The translations under genes and the position numbers were made by a program. The notes under the pieces are model-generated. The model was not told where the DNA came from and made no database searches. It worked only from the letters and a program-made list of their open reading frames with translations. A DNA stretch of 64,000 nt from Aliidiomarina soli (GTDB lineage Bacteria > Pseudomonadota > Gammaproteobacteria > Enterobacterales > Alteromonadaceae): positions 186,001 to 250,000 of the forward strand of contig NZ_PIPO01000002.1 of NCBI RefSeq assembly GCF_003986975.1, in the 5' to 3' direction. Shown in pieces: positions 7,828 to 15,865 of this stretch (within the stretch, counting starts at the first letter, position 1; every line of letters begins with the position of its first letter).

Positions 7828-10131
7828 ATGGACGTCAGTTATCCCATAAAAACCTCAGCAACAGCGCGAAGCGAGGGCGCTTTGCTTGAGCTGTTGAGCA
7901 AGGTGCGTACAGAGGCAACAGGTCATTACCTGTTGAGTGAAGGCGGGCGTTGGCATGGAGGTATTCACATCACCGAACGAAGCCACCCCAACCATCCGTT
8001 TGAGCCGATACGGGCACTGGCCGATGGTGAGCTGGTGGCGTATCGCATGACCGAAGACTACCTGCAAAGCTCCTTTCAGGGGCAAACGCTGCACTACAGC
8101 AACAGCTTTTGCCTGCTTCGTCATCGTTGCCCAGTTCCGGACACACAAGACAGCTTTACTTTTTACAGTCTCTACATGCACCTGCGGCCGTTGAACTACC
8201 AGCCGGGCCCGCTATACCGGGTTAAGTCGACGCGCAACACGCGCCGCGCCGCCAACCCGGCAGAGCATTCCGGTGATACGCAAACACTGGCTGCGGGCTC
8301 TTTGATTGAGTGCCTGTCGGACCCCGCAGAACAACATTCGCTGGGTGGCAATGACTACCTGTTCGTCAAAGCCCGAACCTATAACCCGGAGAATGGTGAC
8401 GTGGGAGAACCCTTCTGGGTCGCCCTGCACGAAAAGAATAGCCCTGCGTTTTATACCGATGGTTTTGAAGTACAGAGCACCTTCCCCCGCTGGTACCCAC
8501 AACCGAGGATAACACCGCCTCAAGATAATGGCCTCGAGCGTTTCCAATTAACCAGTGGTCGCAATATCCGTTGGGCATCACCGCCCTATCTAAGTGCGGT
8601 GGCGGATGCGACATTGCCAACAGGCTCGCAACTGCTGCGGCTTGATGATGCTGAGGTTAGAGCTCGCTTGGGACAGGACGGCGCTGAATACACCTTCCAC
8701 CGCTATCGCATCCTGAGCGGCGAGAATAAAGGTCAAGAAGGCTGGATGGCCTTTGATGCAGCGAGTTTTAGTCATATGCAGACCCAGGCCATCGCCCTGC
8801 CAGCAGAACAGCAGCCGGATATTCGCACCGACCAGCTGGTCGTACTGGAGACCCCGATAGCTATCCGTGCTGGTGATGCTCTGGGCTATTTGGGATTGCA
8901 TGAGCGTTTGTGTCGGGAAGGTGATGGCAGTGTTGAACACAGCCATCAAATCCACCTGGAAGCTTTTGCGGTCGAGCCACCACCACAAGCTTTGTTTAAT
9001 TCAGAGCACTGGCGCTGGATGAGCCAAGGCGATATCACCGACCACGAGGCTAATCCGAAAGCGGATAACGGCTTCTTTAAGAACCTATTGACCAGTCTGG
9101 ATGATAATGAGGACGAGCATCTTAGCCACGGGGAAGTGCAACAAGCCTATCGCAATGACGAGATAGCGACATCACTGGAACACCTGCTCAGCCTTCACAC
9201 CAATGAATGGCACGATGATGCCAATCGGGCGCATTACAAATGGTGGGAGATTTACCTGGGTCAGGTGCATGCCTGGGCCAGAGGCCAGGATGAAAGGCAG
9301 GCGTTTTATGAGAAGCTACAAGACAACCTCGAACACGAGCGTGAGCGCCTCACCCACCTGAAATGGCTGGACGCAGCTCAAGGTCGATTGGGCCTGACTA
9401 AGGATGTCTGGCATATGCATCCGATCAGGTTGGTGAGTCAGTTGCGACATGAACAACGCTACATCGATGTAGAGGACTTTATTCTCAACTATGATGCTGT
9501 TCATCAGGATAAGGATAGAATGGGCTGGTACGATCTTGTCGAACTTAAATATATAAATCTCGATCCATTTGGAGAAACCTCAAAGAATAATCTTCGCGAC
9601 TTTTTAAATGCTATTAACACGGTCTATTATGACTATTTTGACGAGTTTAACGTTTATTATCTAGCTTATATTTTGGCCACGGCTCGGCTTGAATCCTATG
9701 ATTTCACAAAAGGTCAAGCACGAGGTTTTTTTGATCCCGGAGCTGAGCGGCTTGGAGAGCAAGAAGCAAACATAAACTATGGTGGTAGACTAGGTAATAA
9801 TCAGCCTGGTGATGGCTATCGATTCAGAGGGCGAGGTTATTGTCAGTTAACGGGGAGAGACAATTATGAAAGGTTGGGTAGTGCATTAAATGTTGATCTA
9901 GTGACTGATCCTACATTCGCATCTGATCCTGAGCTAGCAACCAGAATTATCCTGCTGGGCATGAAGGATGGTCGTTTCACGGGGAGAAGTTTGTCACGCT
10001 ATCTTGATCCCAAAATTTCAAATTTTCCAGACTACGTTGGAGCAAGAGGGATAATTAACCCTGGCGATAAACCAGAGATTATTGCGCGTGATGCACGTGA
10101 ATTTCAAAAATTATTGGAAGAGGGCTTGTAA
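7828..10131 (+). CDS. Predicted T6SS peptidoglycan-hydrolase effector: split M23-like fold + EF-hand + GH19 domain
   Basis: This 767-residue protein directly follows vgrG2. CAGGAG lies seven bases before the ATG. Near the N-terminus HGGIH (H43, H47) and YMHL (H118) resemble the first metal-binding motifs of M23/LytM endopeptidases. The closing part of that fold, GDALGYLGLHE and HQIHLEAF (H373, H376, E378), appears only about 250 residues later, so the domain seems split by an insert that looks SH3-like (WYPQPR, GWMAF segments). Residues 425-436 (DDNEDEHLSHGE) fit an EF-hand calcium loop. The C-terminal domain, about 560-767, is glycoside hydrolase family 19: ATARLES with candidate acid E622, then YRFRGRGYCQLTGRDNY (664-680) and GARGIINPG. 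It should cut peptidoglycan in the target periplasm. There is no signal peptide, as expected for a VgrG cargo. Base composition drops sharply from about 9480 onward. Confidence 0.85.
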   Translation: MDVSYPIKTSATARSEGALLELLSKVRTEATGHYLLSEGGRWHGGIHITERSHPNHPFEPIRALADGELVAYRMTEDYLQSSFQGQTLHYSNSFCLLRHRCPVPDTQDSFTFYSLYMHLRPLNYQPGPLYRVKSTRNTRRAANPAEHSGDTQTLAAGSLIECLSDPAEQHSLGGNDYLFVKARTYNPENGDVGEPFWVALHEKNSPAFYTDGFEVQSTFPRWYPQPRITPPQDNGLERFQLTSGRNIRWASPPYLSAVADATLPTGSQLLRLDDAEVRARLGQDGAEYTFHRYRILSGENKGQEGWMAFDAASFSHMQTQAIALPAEQQPDIRTDQLVVLETPIAIRAGDALGYLGLHERLCREGDGSVEHSHQIHLEAFAVEPPPQALFNSEHWRWMSQGDITDHEANPKADNGFFKNLLTSLDDNEDEHLSHGEVQQAYRNDEIATSLEHLLSLHTNEWHDDANRAHYKWWEIYLGQVHAWARGQDERQAFYEKLQDNLEHERERLTHLKWLDAAQGRLGLTKDVWHMHPIRLVSQLRHEQRYIDVEDFILNYDAVHQDKDRMGWYDLVELKYINLDPFGETSKNNLRDFLNAINTVYYDYFDEFNVYYLAYILATARLESYDFTKGQARGFFDPGAERLGEQEANINYGGRLGNNQPGDGYRFRGRGYCQLTGRDNYERLGSALNVDLVTDPTFASDPELATRIILLGMKDGRFTGRSLSRYLDPKISNFPDYVGARGIINPGDKPEIIARDAREFQKLLEEGL

Positions 10132-11466
10132 ATGAGGTGGAGCTATTTTCATTCTTGTGCAGTGTTAATTTTTAGCATTACTCTTGGTTCAAGCACATAT
10201 GCTTCTGAGAACGACTTACCAAATTATGGAGTAATCTCTGCAGAATTTGGTGTCGAATCAGGTCGTCATAAGTCGTGTGACATTTTTACTGACGAAAGGA
10301 ACGAAAACATTGTCGAGGAGGGAGATGTGTGCCCTATTCAGCTTAAATCCCCTTGCCGAGATGAATTTTATTGCCATGAATTAGTCCACTTTAATACTAG
10401 GTTAGAAGAACGTCTTATTAGATTATATAGCGATAAATACGCCGTTTCTGGTGATGCCCAACGTCTTGGGATTAATCGTGATCCCGGAGTGAACCCTCTC
10501 GGTAGGCTTCATGGTTTCTATATAGTTGATGATAATTACTATCGAGCCATAACCGGTGCAAACATGAGACAATTATCTAGTGGACAATATTCCATTGGGT
10601 TTGGAGCTATCCAAGGTTCTAGGTTTTCACAAATAAACTTTCGTTATCAAAACGGTTTTATATATATTGATGACTTTTACGAAAGATTTCCTTTGAGTAA
10701 TAGTGACGAAGAGAGACAGTTTAAATGTGTTCCTGAAGATGGTGAATTGCAGGTGTCTTTGGATACATTGAGATTCCAGGACAAATTAGGAAATAGTTTT
10801 TATGACTATGTTTTCAAACAATTATGTGGTTTTGAGGACAGTGATTATGAAAAGGTCGAAGAGGATTATAAACTTCTGGAGCCGCTACACTACCTACAAA
10901 AACTGAGCCCTGAGATAGAGGGTTATGCTAGGATGGGGTTACCCGTTTATAATGGAGGTAGTTTACTATATTTCACCTCATACTTGGCAGCAGACCAAGT
11001 TGAAAAACTCGATAGCCCCTTTCAATATTTATCCAGTAATCGCTCTCTAATTGTATGCTACGAAAATTGTGAGCCTTATACAGAATTCACAGACAGACGA
11101 AGCTATCCAAGGGAGCTTGATGCCTATTTCAGAGATGAAAATCGTCAGGCTGTTCTGAGTTCAGCGGATGTTCGGGCTATGTTATTAGTTGTTCCGGTAA
11201 GTATTACTAATGTTCAGCATTACAACAATATTGCCTACTACCTTGAGCAAAGTGGTCAGTATAACGAATCTATTCTGTTATTAAATGCAGTTGTAGCAGT
11301 CTTTCCCAATCGCACAGTCGCTTACATCAACCTAGGTGATGCTCATTGGGGGAATGAAAATTACGACCAGGCCCGAGAAGCCTACCAAACCTACATTCGC
11401 CTGATGCGTGAAAACAATCGTGAGCAACGCATTCCACAGCGGGTGCTAGAGCGGATTGGTGATTGA
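10132..11466 (+). CDS. Secreted Cys-rich TPR protein, candidate periplasmic immunity protein
   Basis: This 444-residue protein starts at the base after the effector stop codon, with GGAAGAGGG inside the effector tail as ribosome-binding site, so the two are translationally coupled. Residues 1-24 form a signal peptide ending STYA. The mature part has several cysteines (around SCDIF, DVCPI, SPCRDEFYC, FKCVP, QLCGF, VCYENCEP), consistent with disulfides in the periplasm. Residues about 360-440 form tetratricopeptide-like helices (NNIAYYLEQSGQYNESILLL, AYINLGDAHWGNENYDQAREAY). I recognise no named family in the middle. Position, export and shared AT-rich composition make it the immunity partner of the GH19 effector by inference. 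The last about 120 bases return to the GC level of the flanks, suggesting a recombination boundary within the gene. Confidence 0.75.
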   Translation: MRWSYFHSCAVLIFSITLGSSTYASENDLPNYGVISAEFGVESGRHKSCDIFTDERNENIVEEGDVCPIQLKSPCRDEFYCHELVHFNTRLEERLIRLYSDKYAVSGDAQRLGINRDPGVNPLGRLHGFYIVDDNYYRAITGANMRQLSSGQYSIGFGAIQGSRFSQINFRYQNGFIYIDDFYERFPLSNSDEERQFKCVPEDGELQVSLDTLRFQDKLGNSFYDYVFKQLCGFEDSDYEKVEEDYKLLEPLHYLQKLSPEIEGYARMGLPVYNGGSLLYFTSYLAADQVEKLDSPFQYLSSNRSLIVCYENCEPYTEFTDRRSYPRELDAYFRDENRQAVLSSADVRAMLLVVPVSITNVQHYNNIAYYLEQSGQYNESILLLNAVVAVFPNRTVAYINLGDAHWGNENYDQAREAYQTYIRLMRENNREQRIPQRVLERIGD

Positions 11467-11512
11467 AAGGATAGTTTTGGATTAGTTAACGGTCTGCGGT
11501 ACTCCGCTATAG

Positions 11513-11538
11513 GCCACCAGCCTATGAGAACTGGTGGC
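11513..11538. repeat. Inverted repeat after the T6SS effector/immunity pair
   Basis: The arms GCCACCAG (11513-11520) and CTGGTGGC (11531-11538) are perfect complements separated by ten bases. A smaller GCGG/CCGC hairpin lies just upstream at 11496-11507. No T-run follows, so it is not a typical intrinsic terminator. It could still end transcription of the T6SS operon or mark a recombination scar. Confidence 0.45.
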
Positions 11539-11542
11539 GCAA

Positions 11543-11798
11543 ATGCACCGTTTGCGCTACTGGCTTGAAGATAAAGCGGCTGGCCCGCTGATGGATAGAC
11601 TGTCCAGCGCTTTGTATCAATTGAAGCGTGATGAGAAGTCATGGATATGGCATGCTGCTTATGCTTGAAAAGCAGGGTATGGGTCACTCTGTCAAAAGAA
11701 GTATGGATCTCCTTAGCGATGTTATCAGGGAGTTAACCGATGAGCAGCGAGGCGATGCAACCGACTTCCAGTATTGGCTGAATAGACCTCTTGCTTAA
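11543..11798 (+). pseudogene. Frameshifted remnant of an unidentified small protein gene
   Basis: Two overlapping short frames together read as one protein-like sequence. From ATG 11543 the frame reads MHRLRYWLEDKAAGPL and continues to WIWHAAYA with a stop at 11666-11668. From 11652 another frame reads MLLMLEKQGMGHSVKR and ends DFQYWLNRPLA with the stop at 11796-11798. Joining them by one frameshift gives about 85 residues of plausible helical protein. A fragment such as YWLEDKAAG is reminiscent of Sel1/TPR-type repeats, a class common among immunity proteins to cell-wall effectors, but that similarity is weak. It may be the relic of an older immunity gene left behind the current effector pair. 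Alternatively it is two chance frames. Confidence 0.4.
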
Positions 11799-11849
11799 TG
11801 GGGGCTCAACTGACATCAATATATTGGCATCGGCACCGTCGCCTTCAAA

Positions 11850-11980
11850 TTAGAGTAGGTCCAAGTCGGCATGGAAGTTCGGGCTGTAACCGATGCTGGT
11901 CTTGATACCAGCACCCATCACCTGGTCATCGTAAATGGTTAATACCTGCCCCTGGCCTTTATGGTGGAACCTACAATTAG
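11850..11980 (-). pseudogene. Short minus-strand gene tail of unknown family
   Basis: Reading the minus strand from about 11980 down to a TAA at 11850-11852 gives about 43 residues that look like a protein C-terminus: FHHKGQGQVLTIYDDQVMGA followed by GIKTSIGYSPNF and HADLDLL. A stop lies in frame just upstream, and there is no start with a ribosome-binding site, so it is a fragment rather than a gene. I do not recognise the family. Together with the neighbouring relic it shows that this 600-bp gap between the T6SS genes and the next intact gene is a site of gene decay. Confidence 0.3.
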
Positions 11981-12068
11981 TGGCTCCTTATTTTTACTAA
12001 CTACCGATTGCTGCTAGGCTTTTATCACATAAGTCGCGTATTTCTTCGATCATAAGGTGGCACTGATT

Positions 12069-12350
12069 ATGGTGGGATCTGTTGGTATGCTGAATTTTTT
12101 ACGAGTACTGCGAGGGTTTGCTGGCCTGTGTTTTGTATTGGCGGTGGGTGCGATTATTCTTCAGATACTGGTCAATCTTGTTCATTTTGACTTTGTGATG
12201 CCATCGTCAATGGCAATCTTTATGCTTGGGGTGATGCATGCGGTATTTTGGTTGTGGGCGTTTATCGGTTTGCGCAGAATTATTAATAGTATTCATAAAA
12301 AGGAACAAGGGGGGCCGCACCCGTCCTTAAGCAAGCCCTGGCACTTATAA
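12069..12350 (+). CDS. Small two-helix membrane protein, unknown function
   Basis: This frame encodes about 93 residues. AAGGTGG at 12053-12059 is spaced nine bases before ATG 12069, better than for the GTG at 12057. Two hydrophobic segments are clear: about residues 10-33 (GFAGLCFVLAVGAIILQILV) and about 44-67 (MAIFMLGVMHAVFWLWAFIGL). Positively charged residues follow the second helix (RRIINSIHKK), suggesting both ends face the cytoplasm. The C-terminal tail is Pro/Gly/His-rich. I recognise no family. It converges on the CobW gene with a 19-bp gap, and a 14-base palindrome covers its stop codon. Confidence 0.6.
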   Translation: MVGSVGMLNFLRVLRGFAGLCFVLAVGAIILQILVNLVHFDFVMPSSMAIFMLGVMHAVFWLWAFIGLRRIINSIHKKEQGGPHPSLSKPWHL

Positions 12351-12354
12351 GTGC
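12341..12354. repeat. Perfect palindrome at the convergent gene junction
   Basis: GCACTTATAAGTGC is fully self-complementary and includes the stop codon of the small membrane protein. It lies in the 19-bp gap region between two convergent genes. It could form a short bidirectional hairpin, but there is no T-run, so its role is open. Confidence 0.4.
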
Positions 12355-12369
12355 TTCCCCGCACTGTCG

Positions 12370-13563
12370 TTAAGCCCCCTGAAACGGACTTTCCATTTGT
12401 AACCAGAAAGGAACACCGGCTGCAAGTTCCTCGTCATTCAGCAGGCATTGATCTAACTGCTCGATGATGTCGTCTTTCTCGATTCCCTGGCCAATGAAAA
12501 CCAGCTCCTGACGCATGTCACCAAAGGGTTCCTGCCACTTCTCATTGATATAATCCAGGCTTTCCTGATCGCTTGGCCAGTCATTGCTAGGCACCGCTTT
12601 CCAGAAGTAACCGGCCTCACCATACCGTGCAATACCGCCTGCCTGGTTCCATTGCATCGCTTGGTGGGGTCTGCTGGCGAGCCAAAAATAGCCTTTTGAG
12701 CGAATTAATTTCCCGGATGGCCATGACTGATGCAGAAACTGGTGAAACTTGGCTGGGTGAAACGGGCGTCGGGCGGTGTAGGTGAAGCTGCCAATACCGT
12801 ACTCTTCGGTTTCAGGAACGTGTTCGCCGCGCATTTCTTTAAGCCAGCCCGGTGCCAGAGACGCTTTTTCGAAATCAAAAAGGCGGGTATGAAGTACCAG
12901 ACTAGGCGATATGTCGCCGTTTTCTATCGGATAAACCCTGGCATCCGGGTTAAGACTTTTGACTATCCCAATGACTTTTTGCAGTTGCTCCGGAATCACC
13001 AGATCACTTTTACTAACCACAATCACATTGGCAAACTCAATTTGGTCGACGAGCAGGTCGGAGACACTGCGCTGGTCGTCTTCGCCTAAATGCTCCCCCC
13101 GCTCTTGCAATGAGTCCGCCTCGTTGTAGTCGTTGAGGAAATTGACTGCATCGACCACTGTAACCATGGTATCAAGCGTTGCAATGGACGACAGGCTTTG
13201 GCCGTCTTCGTCTTCGAAGGTGAAGGTTTCGGCGACAGGCAACGGTTCGGAGATGCCGGTACTTTCGACAATTAAATAGTCGTACTTGCCACTTTGAGCT
13301 AATTCAGTGACTTCCGTGAGTAAGTCTTCACGCAGGGTGCAACAGATACAGCCATTACTGAGCTCGATGAGTTTTTCATCGGCGCGACGTAACTCGATGT
13401 CATTCTTTAGCGTGTCGGCATCAATGTTGAGTTCGCTCATGTCATTGACGATAAGCGCAATACGAAGGTTATCGCGGTTACTTAACAGGTGTTTCAATAG
13501 TGTGGTTTTGCCTGCACCGAGAAAACCGGAGAGTACTGTGACGGGGAGTTTTGATGGTTGCAT
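12370..13563 (-). CDS. CobW/ZigA-family GTP-dependent zinc metallochaperone
   Basis: This 397-residue protein belongs to the COG0523 G3E GTPases that move zinc to client enzymes during zinc shortage. The P-loop GFLGAGKTT is at residues 13-21, the metal-binding CxCC motif (GCICCTL) has C72, C74 and C75, and the Walker B/switch region is at about ESTGISEPLPV. The base-recognition stretch VVSKSDL is near residue 193. The CobW C-terminal domain follows (about 280-390: TYTARRPFHPAKFH, SKGYFWLASRP). The length is typical of ZigA/YciC-like members. A Zur-like palindrome stands 29-42 bases upstream of the start, strongly suggesting zinc-starvation control. The gene is monocistronic, with the SPFH gene 103 bp upstream. 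Confidence 0.9.
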   Translation of the reverse strand: MQPSKLPVTVLSGFLGAGKTTLLKHLLSNRDNLRIALIVNDMSELNIDADTLKNDIELRRADEKLIELSNGCICCTLREDLLTEVTELAQSGKYDYLIVESTGISEPLPVAETFTFEDEDGQSLSSIATLDTMVTVVDAVNFLNDYNEADSLQERGEHLGEDDQRSVSDLLVDQIEFANVIVVSKSDLVIPEQLQKVIGIVKSLNPDARVYPIENGDISPSLVLHTRLFDFEKASLAPGWLKEMRGEHVPETEEYGIGSFTYTARRPFHPAKFHQFLHQSWPSGKLIRSKGYFWLASRPHQAMQWNQAGGIARYGEAGYFWKAVPSNDWPSDQESLDYINEKWQEPFGDMRQELVFIGQGIEKDDIIEQLDQCLLNDEELAAGVPFWLQMESPFQGA

Positions 13564-13585
13564 AAAATCAGCCTCAGGAAGATGG

Positions 13586-13611
13586 TATTGTTATGTTATA
13601 ACATATTAAAA
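13586..13611. promoter_or_regulatory. Zur-like operator upstream of the CobW gene
   Basis: The 12-base palindrome ATGTTATAACAT at 13593-13604 lies within an AT-rich setting 30 bases before the CobW start. Zur boxes in gammaproteobacteria are built from this ATGTTA/TAACAT half-site, and ZigA-type genes are classical Zur targets. The half-sites here abut without the extra central bases of the E. coli consensus, so the match is to the core only. Confidence 0.6.
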
Positions 13612-13666
13612 ACCATCTTCAAAAGGCTGTTTTAAAACCAAGCTTTATTTACGTAATTAACAGCGC

Positions 13667-14602
13667 TTAGCGTTGTGCACTTTTCAGCATTTCGGATAGC
13701 CCAGCAACAGCACCGCCGATATTGGCCAGTTCAGCCGGCACGATCATGGTGTTGTTGGTTTTCGCCAGATTACCGAATTCCTTCACGTACTGTTCAGCAA
13801 CTCGTAGGTTAACCGCTTCAGACCCGCCAGGGTGGTTGATCGATTCAGCGATTTGACGAATACCTTCGGCGGTCGCCACGGCAACCAGTTCGATTTCACG
13901 GGCACGACCTTCGGCTTCGTTAATCTGGCGCATTTTGTCGGCTTCAGACAGGTTAATAACTTCCTGTTTGTGACCTTCCGAGACGTTGATCATTGACTGA
14001 CGTTCGCCTTCTGACTTAGCAATTGCGGCGCGACGTTCACGTTCAGCACGCATTTGCTGTTCAAGGGCGTCTTTAATACTGGCTGGTAGCTCGATGTCAG
14101 AGATTTCATAACGGAGCACTTTTACGCCCCATGGAGATGCTGCTTCATCGAGTGCTTTGACCACTTCTTCGTTTATCTTGGCGCGTTCCTCAAAGGTTTT
14201 ATCCAGATCGGTCTGGCCAATCACTGAGCGCATGGTGGTTTGCGCTAGTTGTGAGGCTGCATAACGGTAGTCGTTAATGCCGTAACTGGCTTTATGCGAG
14301 TCGACGACCTGGATATAGAGAACGCCATCGATACCTACCTGGATGTTGTCTTTGGTGACACAGGTTTGCCGTTGTACATCAATAACTTCTTCTTTAAGCG
14401 TCTGAATGTAAGCGACTTTATCGATAAAGGGGATCAGAATGTGAAAGCCTGAGTCGAGTGTGCGAGAGTATTTACCCAGCCGCTCGATGACGAAATTGCT
14501 TCGTTGGGGGACGATGCGCGCGGTTTTCGCAATGGTGATAATTACCGCAATGGCAAAACCAATTGTCAGAATCAAACTTACACTTATTTGTGCTTCTTGC
14601 AT
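13667..14602 (-). CDS. qmcA: QmcA-type SPFH/stomatin-like membrane protein
   Basis: This 311-residue protein has one N-terminal membrane helix (about residues 7-25) followed by the SPFH/band-7 domain (RIVPQRSNFVIERLGKYSRT ... GFHILIPFIDKVAY) and a long charged coiled coil (about 195-255) rich in ARERR/SEGERQ/EAEGRAREIE. The C-terminal hydrophobic tail reads AELANIGGAVAGLSEML. Length and sequence match E. coli QmcA (YbbK), a membrane-microdomain scaffold. Its gene lies 63 bp downstream of an NfeD-like gene on the same strand, the widely conserved stomatin-NfeD pairing. A role in membrane quality control with FtsH has been suggested for QmcA-type proteins; here it is inferred. Confidence 0.92.
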   Translation of the reverse strand: MQEAQISVSLILTIGFAIAVIITIAKTARIVPQRSNFVIERLGKYSRTLDSGFHILIPFIDKVAYIQTLKEEVIDVQRQTCVTKDNIQVGIDGVLYIQVVDSHKASYGINDYRYAASQLAQTTMRSVIGQTDLDKTFEERAKINEEVVKALDEAASPWGVKVLRYEISDIELPASIKDALEQQMRAERERRAAIAKSEGERQSMINVSEGHKQEVINLSEADKMRQINEAEGRAREIELVAVATAEGIRQIAESINHPGGSEAVNLRVAEQYVKEFGNLAKTNNTMIVPAELANIGGAVAGLSEMLKSAQR

Positions 14603-14665
14603 TGTTTCGTTTCCTTGAGAGATGATCCCATTCGTGAATGGTTTGAAATTGTTCAGTAGGTTCGG

Positions 14666-15112
14666 TTAACTGGGTTTAGTTGCAGAGACGTGCAGCTGAA
14701 TGCCGTCGTTATCCACAACCCAGGCAACGTCGCCCGATTTAAGTGGTTCATCAGAACGCGCGTCCCATTGCACACCGTTTAGCACAACGCGACCAGCGCC
14801 CTGAATAAAGTCGGCATGAACAAGAACGCGGTTGCCAATGTCCTGGCTTAATTTACTTGGTTGTTCGTTATCGTCGACCGTATAGCCTACAAACCAGCGC
14901 TTGCAACGGCCTCGGGCGGTAAACAATAACGCCAGGCTGATAATGCCAAATAACAGGAACTGCAGGCTGGCAGTTTCAATCCAGCCAAACTGCAGCAATA
15001 GCCCCACCACGATAGCCGCGAGACCGAAAAACACAGCCACGACACTGGTCGCCAGCAATTCAGATAATATTAGTAATACACCGATAGTAATCCATATCAC
15101 GGCAACGCTCAT
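14666..15112 (-). CDS. NfeD-like membrane protein (YbbJ type), partner of QmcA
   Basis: This 148-residue protein has two or three closely spaced transmembrane segments at residues about 5-70 (VIWITIGVLLILSEL, VAVFFGLAAIVVGLLLQF, LQFLLFGIISLALLF) and a soluble C-terminal OB-fold of the NfeD type (about 90-145, GNRVLVHADFIQGAGRVVLNG ending near GIQLHV). It is the short NfeD form without the ClpP-like protease domain, as in E. coli YbbJ. It precedes qmcA on the same strand, and such pairs act together at the inner membrane. The ATG at 15112 gives the full first helix. Confidence 0.88.
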   Translation of the reverse strand: MSVAVIWITIGVLLILSELLATSVVAVFFGLAAIVVGLLLQFGWIETASLQFLLFGIISLALLFTARGRCKRWFVGYTVDDNEQPSKLSQDIGNRVLVHADFIQGAGRVVLNGVQWDARSDEPLKSGDVAWVVDNDGIQLHVSATKPS

Positions 15113-15318
15113 GTTAAGTCCTTGTATTTATTAGCTCAGCCAGGTTGTATTCTCCGTTGAGTGGAGGGGATGTTCAAGTGAATTGTTTAGTACCCGCGCG
15201 CGTTTTTTGTCGTGGTTCGAACCAGGCTCAGCGTTTGTTCGTCTTATTACCATATTGATGAGGTAGGGATGCAAATACATTATTTGCTCGCATAAGTGAC
15301 TAAGAAGGCATCCGTGAA

Positions 15319-15861
15319 ATGGATAGTGAACAGATTGAAGTGCTGGTTCTTAGGGCACAGGAAGGCAAGCGTGGTGCTATGACAGCGCTTTACGGGCACT
15401 TTTTCACGCCCATGAAACGTTATGCAATGCTGCGGGTTCGGGATATGGCTCTGGCTGAAGACCTGGTGCAAAACGTGTGGTTAAAAGTGGGTAAGAGACT
15501 GCGCCTGATGAACGATGCCAGGGTATTTCGCAGCTGGCTGTACCGCGCCCTACGCTGGGAGATCATTGACTGGGCACGGCGACAAAGCAAAGTTGAGGTT
15601 GCATCGGTTGACAGCTTAACGGCTGAAAACGGCTATGAAGAAGCCGCCATTGCATACAATTATCGGCCCGATATAGAAGATGTGGCGCCACTGCTAGCTG
15701 CATTGAAGAAGGAAGAACGGGAGGTCATGGAGTTGTTTTATCTGAGCGAGTTGTCAGTCAACGAAACCGCTCTGGTGTTGTCGATTCCCGTGGGAACCGT
15801 GAAATCCAGACTACACGGCGCTCGTGAGAAATTACGCCATATCTATGCAAACGAGGAGTAA
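15319..15861 (+). CDS. ECF-type RNA polymerase sigma factor
   Basis: This 180-residue protein has region 2 at about residues 20-90 (LYGHFFTPMKRYAM, AEDLVQNVWLKVGKRL, FRSWLYRALRWEIIDWARR) and region 4 at about 125-178 (LKKEEREVMELFYLSELSVN, IPVGTVKSRLHGAREKLR). These are the hallmarks of extracytoplasmic-function sigma factors. The start ATG has AAGAAGG about ten bases upstream. The next gene begins five bases downstream and encodes a membrane protein, the usual place for a regulator of ECF activity. Some such factors direct envelope-stress genes; targets cannot be told here. Autoregulation from the 206-bp upstream region is likely but no motif was confirmed. Confidence 0.9.
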   Translation: MDSEQIEVLVLRAQEGKRGAMTALYGHFFTPMKRYAMLRVRDMALAEDLVQNVWLKVGKRLRLMNDARVFRSWLYRALRWEIIDWARRQSKVEVASVDSLTAENGYEEAAIAYNYRPDIEDVAPLLAALKKEEREVMELFYLSELSVNETALVLSIPVGTVKSRLHGAREKLRHIYANEE

Positions 15862-15865
15862 CACA

